From JAYZBC01 sp036339375 (lineage in GTDB: Bacteria; Pseudomonadota; Alphaproteobacteria; MPNO01; UBA2964): a DNA stretch of 64,000 nucleotides. Below the pieces are notes generated by a model. That model saw only the letters and a program-made list of their open reading frames with translations, was not told where the DNA came from and ran no database searches. The DNA lies in the NCBI GenBank assembly GCA_036339375.1, contig JAYZBC010000025.1, forward strand, positions 1 to 64,000. Direction: 5' to 3'. Below, piece after piece: positions 17,069 to 25,702 of this stretch (positions are counted from its first letter, which is position 1; each line of letters opens with the position of its first letter). Position numbers and translations under genes: made by a program.

Positions 17069-17432
17069 AATACTCGCCTTAAATTATTTTCTGCTAAACA
17101 GTTTTAACTTCAACTTTTTATTTTACGGTTTTGTATCCACACATAAATTCCACCTCGGACAAAAATTTTATGCACCGCTTGTGTCCTTTTATCGTTCCAG
17201 ACAAAACAAAACAAGCCATCAAAAATAGTTTTCAATTGCTACAGCGAAGGATGGGATATCATCGAAGTCCTCGTGTCAAGTTTGAACGACATTAAGGTGT
17301 TATTAATTCGAATTAAATTGAGCCATTTATTTTATGAAAATAGATGTAATTTTCAAGGAAAACGTATGTGTAATGGTGGCCGAAGCCGAATTCATAAGTT
17401 AATGTATAGGTAAATTTGAGAGGGAGATTTGT
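17069..17432. promoter_or_regulatory. Divergent intergenic region between tctA and SDR gene
   Basis: This 364-base AT-rich stretch holds no convincing gene and must contain the promoters of both divergent genes. It includes a perfect 14-base palindrome, TTAATTCGAATTAA, at 17303-17316, a candidate operator. I could not place -35/-10 boxes with confidence. A short minus frame here (17313-17552) is mostly the shadow of the SDR gene. Confidence 0.5.
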
Positions 17433-18179
17433 ATGATGGCGAAACAAGTTGTACTGGTGAGCGGAACAGGTGGCGGCATTGGCGCTGCTTGTGCCCGAGG
17501 TTTGCTGGAAGACGGCAACAAAGTCACAGCAATTGATGTAAAACCAATTCATGAAGATGTTTTAAACGCGTCTTCAGCAGAAAATTATATTGCACTGAAC
17601 GTAGACGTGAGTTCTCTGGATTCATGCCGTGATGCTGTTAGACAAACAATAGAAAAATTTGGTCGTCTGGACGCCGTGTGTCATTTTGCTGCAATACATT
17701 CCACCCTAAATTGGGAAGACGTCTCTTCAGAAGAATTCAACCGAGTTCTGGAAGTTAATGTGGTGGGCTCATTTCATGTGGCCAAAGCGGCAGGGGAGTG
17801 GATGAAAGACAATGGCGGTGGGGCAATCGTCCTTACTTCTTCAGGCTCCGTTAAATCAAGCGGAATCGGCGGTGGCAGTGGACGAGGAGGGCCGGCATAT
17901 GTCACCTCCAAAGCGGCTATTTATGGCTTGAACCGATCACTTGCCCGATCATTGGGTCCTTACGGCATCAGAGTCAATACAGTAAGCCCGGGTGCCACTG
18001 AAACGCCTATGATTTCTGAGTACACCAATGATGCCAAAGAAAATGCCACCAATAAAACAATGCTGGGTAGGATTGGTGATCCCAATGAAATAGCGGATGT
18101 CGCTAGATTTTTAATTTCCGACCAAGCTCGATATGTTACGGGAGACGCTGTTAGCGCAAGTGGTGGGGGTAGTGTATAA
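17433..18179 (+). CDS. SDR family oxidoreductase
   Basis: A 248-residue SDR with the cofactor loop GTGGGIG at 11-17, Asn109, Ser136/137, Tyr156 and Lys160 as the catalytic set, and a PGATETPM substrate-loop motif. The FAAIHST segment replaces the usual NNAG. A glycine-rich insert (GIGGGSGRGG) precedes the catalytic tyrosine. GGGAG lies upstream; either of two adjacent ATG codons (17433, 17436) could be used. It is followed after 72 bases by the isochorismatase-fold gene and is divergent from the TctA-TctB permease. It may handle an alcohol or aldehyde in the pathway of region 19210-28060, but this is inference from position only. Confidence 0.9.
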   Translation: MMAKQVVLVSGTGGGIGAACARGLLEDGNKVTAIDVKPIHEDVLNASSAENYIALNVDVSSLDSCRDAVRQTIEKFGRLDAVCHFAAIHSTLNWEDVSSEEFNRVLEVNVVGSFHVAKAAGEWMKDNGGGAIVLTSSGSVKSSGIGGGSGRGGPAYVTSKAAIYGLNRSLARSLGPYGIRVNTVSPGATETPMISEYTNDAKENATNKTMLGRIGDPNEIADVARFLISDQARYVTGDAVSASGGGSV

Positions 18180-18251
18180 TAAAGGCCGACTGTTGAAAGA
18201 AACCTGTTCTGCCATTTGGTTCCCAATTTTCTTTGTTATCAGGAGATAAAC

Positions 18252-18953
18252 ATGCACAAAAGTCATATTAAACCCGAACACGTGCAACACGTAATTAAAC
18301 GCGGCGGGAGAGCACATTCTGTCGAAACGTTAACGGGCCCGAAAACAGCTTTAGTGGTCGTGGATATGCAATTATATTTTATGGGTGAAGGACAACCATC
18401 AGAATGTCCTGAAGCCCGCGAAATCGTACCTAATGTAAATCGCTTAGCGAAAGCTACTCGACAGGCTGGTGGCAAAGTCATTTGGATTCAAACACATTCA
18501 GGACCACAGTCTAAGGAATTTTGGTCAGCGTATTATGAAAGAATGACACCCGAAAACGGCAAAAAACGTGTAGACGGGATGAACCCTGGCGGGAGTGGCT
18601 TTGATCTTTGGCCGGATTTAGATGTAAAAGAACAAGACGAGATTGTTCCAAAAACCCGTTATTCAGCTTTTATACCAAGTCCATCAAAATTAGAGGCCGT
18701 TTTAGAAATTCACAATATTGATACCGTGTTAATCACTGGTGTTTCCACCTGTACCTGTTGCGAATCAACTGCTCGGGACGCAATGATGCTGAATTATCGA
18801 ACCATGATGATTTCGGATGGATGCGCTGCGCCTAATGACGACTTGCATAACAATACGCTTAACCAGTTTTATCTGCAGTTTGGCGATGTCCAGTCAACGG
18901 ATGAAGTCCTAGCCTTATTCGAACAAACACCGATTGCAACAGCAGCAGAATAA
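18252..18953 (+). CDS. Isochorismatase family cysteine hydrolase (amidase-like)
   Basis: A 233-residue member of the isochorismatase/nicotinamidase fold. The catalytic triad is visible as Asp38 (VVVDMQLYF), Lys134 (PKTRYSAF) and Cys169 in TGVSTCTCCESTARDAMM, where C169-C170-E-S replaces the more common C-V-E-S. The same fold includes nicotinamidase, maleamate amidase (NicF), N-carbamoylsarcosine amidase and ureidoacrylate amidase (RutB), so an amide hydrolase is the best guess. The frame is open to 18216, but AGGAG at 18241-18245 sits correctly for the ATG at 18252. Next to an enamidase homologue, release of ammonia from an N-heterocycle intermediate is an attractive but unproven role. Confidence 0.9.
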   Translation: MHKSHIKPEHVQHVIKRGGRAHSVETLTGPKTALVVVDMQLYFMGEGQPSECPEAREIVPNVNRLAKATRQAGGKVIWIQTHSGPQSKEFWSAYYERMTPENGKKRVDGMNPGGSGFDLWPDLDVKEQDEIVPKTRYSAFIPSPSKLEAVLEIHNIDTVLITGVSTCTCCESTARDAMMLNYRTMMISDGCAAPNDDLHNNTLNQFYLQFGDVQSTDEVLALFEQTPIATAAE

Positions 18954-18983
18954 CAAACCCTTCCCGTTAGGGGATGGTTTGTT
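18952..18983 (+). terminator. Strong stem-loop after the isochorismatase-like gene
   Basis: An eight-base stem (AACAAACC with GGTTTGTT) continues after one mismatch into a further pairing, closing on a GTTA loop; it starts within the stop codon at 18951-18953. The sequence after it is ATTATGG, so the usual T-run is lacking. It may still terminate or stabilise the upstream mRNA. Confidence 0.5.
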
Positions 18984-19209
18984 ATTATGGAAACATCGTT
19001 AATGGTATGGTAAAAAGAAAATTAATTTTTTTAATAAAACATTTAATATTTATCAATAAGTTAAAAATCTTTTTTAATTAATTAGTTTAGTTTTTAATTT
19101 GGAGAATTTGGTCCTAATTTTAACTAATTCCTTCTTTGTTTTGCGTTTTGAGGCCAAAGCGGGTGCAGTATAAGTTGAACATATAAAAACGGTAAACGGG
19201 GAGCAATAG

Positions 19210-20370
19210 ATGGCGGATAAACTAGTCGTAAAAAATGTTGGAACAATGCTCTCAGGTGCGTTGGAAAACCCTATTTTAGAAGCCAATTGTGTTATTGCCG
19301 TCGACGGAAAAATTGTATCAATTGGCAAAGAAACGGATCTTGATACAGAAAGTGCCTCCACGACAATTGACGCAAAAGGTACCGTCTTATCGCCAGGCTT
19401 GATTGACAGTCATGTTCATCCTGTAGCGGGGGATTGGACACCCCGCCAAAGCCAGGTCAACTGGATAGATAGCTCGATGAATGGGGGCGTTACCACTATG
19501 ATCTCAGCGGGAGAAGCTCATTTTCCGGGACGTCCCAGAGACCCAAAGGGGGTGGTCGCCCTTGCAATTGCTGTACAAAGGTCCTTTTCAGCATTCCCGG
19601 GGCAGGTAAAAGTTCACGCTGGCGCTCCAATTCTTGAAAAAGACATGGTGGAAGAGGATTTTAAATACATGGCCGAAGCCGGCGTGAAATTACTGGGTGA
19701 AATCGGGCTTGGCGGCGTTAAGGCAGGAGACGAAGCTAAAATTATGGTAGATTGGGCCCGAAAATATGGTATCCAAAGTACCATCCATACTGGTGGCCCC
19801 TCCATTCCTGGGTCTGGCCTCATTGACAAGGACGTCGTATTGGAGGCAGGCGCAGACATTATTGGCCACATCAACGGCGGACATACCTCTCTGCCTTTAG
19901 ATCAAATTCGTTGTCTTTGTGAAGATTGTAGTGCGGGCATCGAAATTGTTCACAATGGAAATGAAAAAGCCGCCCTTTTTGCCATGCGTACGGCCTTTGA
20001 AATTGGAGAAGAAAGTAGAGTTATTCTTGGCACAGACGGTCCAGCGGGTTCGGGGGTTCAACCTCTTGGCATTATCCGCATGGTCGCAATGCTGTCATCT
20101 ATTGGCGACGTCCCTCCGGAAATTGTTTTCTGTTTTGCAACAGGCAACACAGCCCGGGTTCGGGAGCTAGATTGCGGGTTAATGGAAGTTAACCGCGCGG
20201 CAGATTTTGTTTTCCTTGATGCGCCCCAGCATTCAGCAGGTAATACTATGCTTGAAGCCGTTTCGCTTGGGGACATTCCGGGTATTGGCATGGTGGTGAT
20301 CAATGGAAAAATTGCTTGCGGGCGCAGTCGTAACACTCCACCAGCCGTCAAAATTCCGGAGGTTGTTTAA
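19210..20370 (+). CDS. ena: Enamidase homologue (amidohydrolase superfamily)
   Basis: A 386-residue amidohydrolase. The likely metal ligands are His68 and His70 (DSHVHP), Glu164 (LLGEIGLGG), His193 (IHTGG), His220 (GHINGG) and Asp276 (GTDGP); a glutamate sits where many relatives have a carboxylated lysine. Blocks GGVTTMISAG..HFPGRP, HTGGPSIPGS and SRNTPPA match, from memory, Eubacterium barkeri enamidase, which opens 1,4,5,6-tetrahydro-6-oxonicotinate to 2-formylglutarate and ammonia. GGGGAG precedes the ATG. A Mo hydroxylase subunit follows after 4 bases and a 6-hydroxynicotinate reductase homologue is encoded 6 kb away, which strongly supports the pathway. Another cyclic amide substrate remains possible. 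Confidence 0.87.
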   Translation: MADKLVVKNVGTMLSGALENPILEANCVIAVDGKIVSIGKETDLDTESASTTIDAKGTVLSPGLIDSHVHPVAGDWTPRQSQVNWIDSSMNGGVTTMISAGEAHFPGRPRDPKGVVALAIAVQRSFSAFPGQVKVHAGAPILEKDMVEEDFKYMAEAGVKLLGEIGLGGVKAGDEAKIMVDWARKYGIQSTIHTGGPSIPGSGLIDKDVVLEAGADIIGHINGGHTSLPLDQIRCLCEDCSAGIEIVHNGNEKAALFAMRTAFEIGEESRVILGTDGPAGSGVQPLGIIRMVAMLSSIGDVPPEIVFCFATGNTARVRELDCGLMEVNRAADFVFLDAPQHSAGNTMLEAVSLGDIPGIGMVVINGKIACGRSRNTPPAVKIPEVV

Positions 20371-20374
20371 TACT

Positions 20375-22723
20375 ATGGACATAAATACTTCAAATGATAT
20401 TCCTCTTAATTTTGGGATCGGGCAGCCTGTAACCCGGTCGGAAGATCCCCGCCACCTGACTGGCGGGGGCCAATACACGGATGACACAAAACTAAAAGGG
20501 CAAGTTTATGCGAGCTTTGTAAGGAGCCAAAACGCTCACGGCAAAGTGCAGGATATAGATACCGGAGTTGCCTCTAAAATGCCGGGTGTTATAGCTATTT
20601 ATACTGGACAGGATCTAAAAACCGATGGAATAGGTAATATTCCAAGTGGCCTCCCACTAAAAAACCGCGATGGGAGCCCCTATATCGTGCCACCTCGAAC
20701 CGGGTTGGCGATTAATACAGTACGTCACGTAGGGGAAGCAATCGCTGTCGTAATTGCGAAAACTGCTATTTTAGCACAAGAAGCAGCTGAGGCGGTGGAT
20801 ATAAAATTAGAACCTTTGCCGTTGGTTACCGACACTGAAGAAGCCGTAAAACCTAATGCTCCGCAATTGCATAAGGAAGCACCAAAAAACATTTGCTTAG
20901 ATTTCTTCGTAGGCGATGAAGATGCTACAGAAAAAGCATTCGCAGAAGCAGTACACATCACCAAAATGAGAATTGAAAATACGCGCATGGTTGTCAATGC
21001 AATGGAACCAAGGTCCGTTATTGGATGCTATGATAAAGAAGATGAAAAATTCACTGTTTATATGCCAACACAAGGCGTAATGGGTGCACGCGCTACATTA
21101 TCGGGAGCTATTTTCAAAGTTCAGCCTGAAAAGGTCAGGGTCATTTCGAATGATGTAGGAGGATCTTTCGGAATGAAGGGTGCTGCTTTTGTAGAACCCA
21201 TATGTGTATTGTATGCAGCCCGAAAATTAGGGGTTCCCGTCAAATGGACAGCGGACAGATCGGAAAGTTTCGTTTCAGATCACCAAGGAAGAGACAGTTT
21301 GATTTTTGCAGAACTGGCCCTAAATGCTGAAGGTGATTTTTTGGGACTTCGGATACGTGGTTTTGGTAATTGCGGCGCTTATCTGACTGCGATGGGACCC
21401 GCACCCATGACCAATGTGATATGTAGAAATATCATCAGCGTATACAAAACTAAGGCGTTTTCCTACGCAACAAAAGCCGTATTCACCAATACGGTTCCGA
21501 CGGGACCTTATCGGGGTGCAGGACGTCCGGAATCTAAATACATAATGGAACAGCTAGTTGATAAAGCGGCAAGGGAAATGGGGATAGACAAAGTTGAATT
21601 GCGCCGCCGTAATTTAATTCAACCGGACGCTTTTCCCTATTCAGCGCCAAACGGCCAAACATATGATAGCGGTGAGTTTGAAGCAATTATGGATACAGCA
21701 CTAGAACGTGCTGACTGGGAGGGCTTTGAAAATCGCCGTTTAGAATCTTCTGTAAGGGGGAAACTTAGAGGTATCAGTGTAACCAATTATTTAGAGAATA
21801 CTGGTGCAGCCGGCGAACTTGCCGATATTAGGTTTCGTGAAAACGATACTGTGGCCCTAATTACGGGCGCCAAAGATATGGGTACTAGTCACCGAACACC
21901 TTTTGCCCAAATTTTACATGAATATCTCGGTGTGCCGTATGAATCTATAGAAGTCATTCAAAACGACTCGGACCGAATGAGTCCGGGGGCTTCCGGTTCG
22001 GGAGGTTCCAAGACACTCGTAGGCGTAGGAAATGCTATCATAGACTGTGCACAAAAAATTATTGAAACTGGGAAAACTGCAACCGCATATATTTTGGAGG
22101 CCGCCGTAGAAGATATTGAATTTAGTAAGGGAATTTTTACTGTCGTGGGTACTGACCGTTCTATTAATGTAATGGAACTCGCCAAAAGGCTCCAAAACCC
22201 CAACGATCTACCAGAAAGTCTTCACCACGGTCTGGATAATAAAGCAGTCCACGATACAAGCCCCTCAAGTTTTCCAAATGGTTGCCACATTTGTGAAGTC
22301 GAGTTGGAACCAGAAACAGGTGAAATTGAGATAGTCGGCTATACTGTAGTGGACGACTTCGGGGTTGTTATCAACCCACTCGTTGTAGAAGGCCAAGTGC
22401 AGGGAGGTGTCATGCAAGGGGTCGGCCAAATACTTGTTGAACGCACTCTTTACGATGAAAACGGACAACTCATTACCGGCTCTTATATGGATTATTGCAT
22501 GCCACGTGCCGACGACATGTGTAATATAGACTTCTCTACCCGTAATGTACCCTGTGCAACTAACCCGCTAGGAGTTAAAGGTTGCGGAGAAGCTGGTAAC
22601 GGAGGGGCAATGCCGGCGGTAATGAACGCTATTTTGAACGCATTGGAGAACCGGGGGATAACTACGTTGGATGCTCCCGCTACGCCCTTCCGGGTTTGGC
22701 AGGCCATACAAAATGCTTCATAA
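20375..22723 (+). CDS. Xanthine dehydrogenase family molybdopterin-binding (large) subunit
   Basis: A 782-residue catalytic subunit of a molybdenum hydroxylase. It has the N-terminal a/b-hammerhead domain (RSEDPRHLTGGGQYTDD near residue 15), the Moco-contact loops GGSFGMKG, GPYRGAGRPES and SGSGGSKT, and the catalytic glutamate in GVKGCGEAGNGG near the C-terminus. Such enzymes hydroxylate heteroaromatic carbons with water. Beside an enamidase, hydroxylation of nicotinate at C6 is the natural guess. GGAGG lies at 20358-20362, 12 bases before the ATG; the longer frame to 20303 overlaps the enamidase gene and is unlikely. The FAD and [2Fe-2S] subunits normally encoded alongside are absent from the window. 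Confidence 0.92.
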   Translation: MDINTSNDIPLNFGIGQPVTRSEDPRHLTGGGQYTDDTKLKGQVYASFVRSQNAHGKVQDIDTGVASKMPGVIAIYTGQDLKTDGIGNIPSGLPLKNRDGSPYIVPPRTGLAINTVRHVGEAIAVVIAKTAILAQEAAEAVDIKLEPLPLVTDTEEAVKPNAPQLHKEAPKNICLDFFVGDEDATEKAFAEAVHITKMRIENTRMVVNAMEPRSVIGCYDKEDEKFTVYMPTQGVMGARATLSGAIFKVQPEKVRVISNDVGGSFGMKGAAFVEPICVLYAARKLGVPVKWTADRSESFVSDHQGRDSLIFAELALNAEGDFLGLRIRGFGNCGAYLTAMGPAPMTNVICRNIISVYKTKAFSYATKAVFTNTVPTGPYRGAGRPESKYIMEQLVDKAAREMGIDKVELRRRNLIQPDAFPYSAPNGQTYDSGEFEAIMDTALERADWEGFENRRLESSVRGKLRGISVTNYLENTGAAGELADIRFRENDTVALITGAKDMGTSHRTPFAQILHEYLGVPYESIEVIQNDSDRMSPGASGSGGSKTLVGVGNAIIDCAQKIIETGKTATAYILEAAVEDIEFSKGIFTVVGTDRSINVMELAKRLQNPNDLPESLHHGLDNKAVHDTSPSSFPNGCHICEVELEPETGEIEIVGYTVVDDFGVVINPLVVEGQVQGGVMQGVGQILVERTLYDENGQLITGSYMDYCMPRADDMCNIDFSTRNVPCATNPLGVKGCGEAGNGGAMPAVMNAILNALENRGITTLDAPATPFRVWQAIQNAS

Positions 22724-22881
22724 AATCCCTATCTAAAACCATTACCAATACACGGACCAAAACCTTCACTAATTAAAATTGGTTTTTAATGTTCCAATTT
22801 CTCTTATTTGTAAATTTTGGGAATTAGTAATACGAAATTAAGTTTCTATCAGAAATTGTTTAATTATATGGGAACGCTTTA

Positions 22882-23610
22882 ATGTTTTATGAACCTGTTA
22901 AGGATAATCATGGACTTCCTTTTAACCCCTTCAAAGCCTGTGTCGTACCCCGGCCAATAGGCTGGATTACAACCTTGAGTCATAATGGGATTGTAAATTT
23001 GGCGCCCTTTTCCATCTCGAATCAGCTTGCCTATGATCCTCCTTTTGTATTTTTTTCCGGTTCAGGAGCAATTGACGGAGAAGAAGCTGAGCCTAGACGA
23101 AAAGATTCTGTAGTAAACGCCGAGGATACTGGCGAGTTTGTTTACAACATGGCCACTTATGAGCTTAGGAATGAGGTAAACCTCTCTTCAAAACATGTAC
23201 CACCGGATGTCGATGAATTGGCGATGTGCGGCTTAACACCAGCCCCATCTAAGAAGGTAAAATGTCCACGCATTGCAGAAAGTCCTGTAAATTTGGAATG
23301 TACCCACCACGCCACACTTACTTTGCCATCAAATTCACCGAAAAGCGTCCATCATGTTGTGATTGGTGAGGTTATTGGAATCCATATAAATGATGATGCA
23401 TTGTCAGACGGCAAGGTGGACTGGCTGAAAATTCAACCGCTCGCCCGTTTAGGTTACATGGATTATACCTACGTTAACGAAGTATTCACTATGAAGGGGC
23501 CGAAGGGCGAAGAATTTCGTCCAGGGCAAATTGGGGAACACATAGATTCAAAACATTGGGAACGGGTTAAAGGCGAGTGGGACTTGTTTAAAGGAAAAGA
23601 AAAGGTTTGA
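22882..23610 (+). CDS. Flavin reductase family protein (DIM6/NTAB type)
   Basis: A 242-residue protein with the flavin reductase split-barrel: VVPRPIGWITTLSHNGIVNLAPFS near residue 20, a substrate-loop region with FVYNMATYELRNEVN, and a VIGEVIGIHIND strand. Members of this branch bind FMN and act as flavin reductases for two-component monooxygenases or as oxygenases themselves. It lies 158 bases after the Mo hydroxylase gene and 50 bases before the broken Rieske oxygenase, for which it might once have been an electron supplier, although VanA-type oxygenases usually use an iron-sulfur flavoprotein instead. Confidence 0.87.
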   Translation: MFYEPVKDNHGLPFNPFKACVVPRPIGWITTLSHNGIVNLAPFSISNQLAYDPPFVFFSGSGAIDGEEAEPRRKDSVVNAEDTGEFVYNMATYELRNEVNLSSKHVPPDVDELAMCGLTPAPSKKVKCPRIAESPVNLECTHHATLTLPSNSPKSVHHVVIGEVIGIHINDDALSDGKVDWLKIQPLARLGYMDYTYVNEVFTMKGPKGEEFRPGQIGEHIDSKHWERVKGEWDLFKGKEKV

Positions 23611-23660
23611 ACGATAAACAAAAATCAAGCAATTCCGATGTCCTATGACGGGAGAATAAA

Positions 23661-24470
23661 ATGTTTTTGCGAAATTGTTGGTATGCGGTTGGATGGAACG
23701 ACGAAGTTTGTGAGAAAAAATATTTGCCCGAACAATTTTAGAGGAGCCAATTGTTTTATATAGGATTTCGGATGGCTCTGTGGTTGCCCTAGAAGACCGT
23801 TGCTGTCACCGTTCATTGCCCCTATCGCGAGGAAAATTAAACGGTGATAATTTACGATGTGGGTATCATGGTCTTTTATACAACCCAAAAGGGAATTGTA
23901 TATCAGTACCAGGGCAACGCTGAGACTGCCGCCAAGGTAGAGCGTTCAGAAAACGATGTAACAGTAAGCCGCTGGATGATGGATATTCCACCCTCACCTA
24001 CTTGTAAACAATTCGGGGTCTTTGAAGGTAATGTTGATCGCTGCCAAATTGTGACCTGGACTGCCCCTAGTACGGTTTCGATTGAGGTTAGTGGTGCACC
24101 GGCAGGAACAGGTGGGGACAACAGCGTCCGGGGTAACGGTATAGAAATGTATAATTTAAGTACCGTTACACCAGAAACACGGAACACCAGTCACTACTTC
24201 TGGTCTCAAGCCTTAGGACCCGGACTAAATGATAAACCTGAGGTCAATGACTTTTTTTATGATCAAATTCTCAATACCTTCTTAGAAGATAAAGAGGTAC
24301 TAGAAGCACAACAACAATTTATTGATACCCATGGAAAACCATCAGAAATTGATATCAATGCAGATGCCGGAGCTCTCCAAGCCGGGCAAACTCTTGCTCG
24401 CCTAATTGAAGCGGAGGCCCAATTATCTATCCCGAGGAAAAATCCTGTGTCTTTAACGCAAGTAAGTTAG
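23661..24470 (+). pseudogene. Rieske oxygenase alpha subunit (VanA type), frameshifted with internal deletion
   Basis: The gene begins MFLRNCWYAVGWNDEV, the usual N-terminus of VanA-like oxygenases, but stops at a TAG after 26 codons. One missing base near 23725 restores the expected frame (LARTILEEPIVLYR), which then encodes the Rieske motif with ligands CCH and CGYHG, and runs into TGA near 23921. A third frame resumes at once with ETAAKVERSENDV and carries the C-terminal catalytic domain through DINADAGALQA to the stop at 24470. The segment normally between the two domains, including the mononuclear iron histidines region start, is missing, and the total is about 270 codons against 340-350 for the family. 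Two separate lesions make a sequencing error alone unlikely. Confidence 0.87.
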
Positions 24471-24475
24471 TCGTC

Positions 24476-25060
24476 CTACCTCAAACCGTCTTTTCCAACG
24501 ATTTCCCCTGTGCTGAGGCCACCAACTCGCGGAAAGGGTCTACCGGAATCGGTTACAGAAATGGCTACTAAAATTTCATCAGCACGCGGTGCATCTGCCA
24601 AACCCACTTCCATCCCATCAAAATGACTACGTACGTAGGCGGCATCTTTATGGCCCAAGGGAACATCAATGCGGGCACCTTGTCCGCCAAGCTTTTTTAC
24701 TGATGGAACTAAAGCCGCTCCCTTATCTACTTCCTTTCGCAAGGGAGCACCAAGCTTTGGGTGGAGAATGGCTGCCGCATGCTCCCATTCACCATTTTCT
24801 CCTACAATAGCTGCTTTTCCATAACTTTCAGCTTCCTTTGGAGCAATTCCTAATGCCTCTACACACATCTTGCCAAGGAGACTTCCAAGTTCCTCTCCAA
24901 TATCCATCAGGTCTGTCAAATCTTCTTTAAACTTATTTGCAAAAGGATTTTCGATTACAGCCAACGCCGCAGCCTTACGTACTGGCGGATCCACTTTCCG
25001 ACCTATGTCGGTTAAGGTGGTTTCAACGATGACTTGGGTTTTTCTTATTTTTGCTTTCAT
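24476..25060 (-). CDS. Amino acid synthesis family protein (DUF1185/PF06684), copy 2
   Basis: A 194-residue protein of the DUF1185 family, recognised by the blocks KTQVIVETTLTDIG, NPFANKF, SYGKAAIVGENGEWEHAAA and VPLGHKDAAYVRSHFDGMEV. The family has a chorismate-mutase-like trimeric fold and only a suggested role in amino-acid metabolism; its reaction is not known to me. Its ATG overlaps the stop of the upstream copy (ATGA at 25057-25060), so the two are translationally coupled and may form a hetero-oligomer. Last gene of the operon that starts with the 6-hydroxynicotinate reductase homologue; it is convergent with the Rieske pseudogene, 5 bases apart. Confidence 0.87.
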   Translation of the reverse strand: MKAKIRKTQVIVETTLTDIGRKVDPPVRKAAALAVIENPFANKFKEDLTDLMDIGEELGSLLGKMCVEALGIAPKEAESYGKAAIVGENGEWEHAAAILHPKLGAPLRKEVDKGAALVPSVKKLGGQGARIDVPLGHKDAAYVRSHFDGMEVGLADAPRADEILVAISVTDSGRPFPRVGGLSTGEIVGKDGLR

Positions 25061-25692
25061 TTCAGCCCATCCTCTCCTTTAACGTCCATTTCTTTTAAAC
25101 CCCCTGCCCTATCATAAATCCGAGGCCCCGTCGCCATTGATTGAATCCAGACTATTTCATTGGCTCGAGGCGCATCAGCAATCGAGCATTCGATGCAATC
25201 GAAATGGCTCCGTACATATGCGGCATTGACATGAGCAAGGGGCACATCAACCGTCCTCCCAGGTCCAGCCACTTTCTTGGTGGATGGCACAATTGCTTTT
25301 GAAGGTTGAATTAATTCCCGCATACCATACCCTCCTGGCTCGTGCCAAAGTGCGGCATGCTCTAATTCACCGTTTTCTCCAACAATCGCTGATTTTCCAT
25401 AGGCAGCGATTTTATCACTCCCGCCAAGAGCTGAAATTAATCGTTCAGCCATCGCTGTTCCAAGGGGCTTTAATGCCATCATTAGAGGCATTAAATCTTC
25501 CACATACTCTCCTGCATATGGATTAGCGGCTACTGCTGCTATATAGCCCTTGAGCTGTGGTGGCTCCGCTGCGGGCCCAAACTCATGAAGAGTTTCCTCA
25601 ATGTGTATTACGAATTTTCGAACCTTTACTAGTTCACCAAAATCGCCTTTCTCTGATGTTTCAATTTCGGGAATATTATGTATTGCATCCAT
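25057..25692 (-). CDS. Amino acid synthesis family protein (DUF1185/PF06684), copy 1
   Basis: A 211-residue DUF1185 protein with the same blocks as its neighbour: KVRKFVIHIEETLHEFG, NPYAGEYVEDL, AYGKSAIVGENGELEHAAL and VPLAHVNAAYVRSHFDCIE. It is somewhat longer at the N-terminus. The frame is open to 25713 but AGGAG eight bases ahead of the ATG at 25692 gives MDAIHNIPE. The two copies differ enough to suggest an old duplication and division of roles rather than redundancy. The gene follows the UPF0280 gene by 10 bases. Function unknown; operon context points to breakdown of a cyclic or N-containing compound. Confidence 0.87.
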   Translation of the reverse strand: MDAIHNIPEIETSEKGDFGELVKVRKFVIHIEETLHEFGPAAEPPQLKGYIAAVAANPYAGEYVEDLMPLMMALKPLGTAMAERLISALGGSDKIAAYGKSAIVGENGELEHAALWHEPGGYGMRELIQPSKAIVPSTKKVAGPGRTVDVPLAHVNAAYVRSHFDCIECSIADAPRANEIVWIQSMATGPRIYDRAGGLKEMDVKGEDGLK

Positions 25693-25702
25693 CTCTGTTC
25701 TC

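Noticed and set aside
23844..24470. Open frame read as an intact 208-residue protein
   Set aside because: Its first 30 or so residues are the Rieske region in the wrong frame; only the part from about 23921 is the true oxygenase C-terminus, so it is a fragment of the pseudogene.
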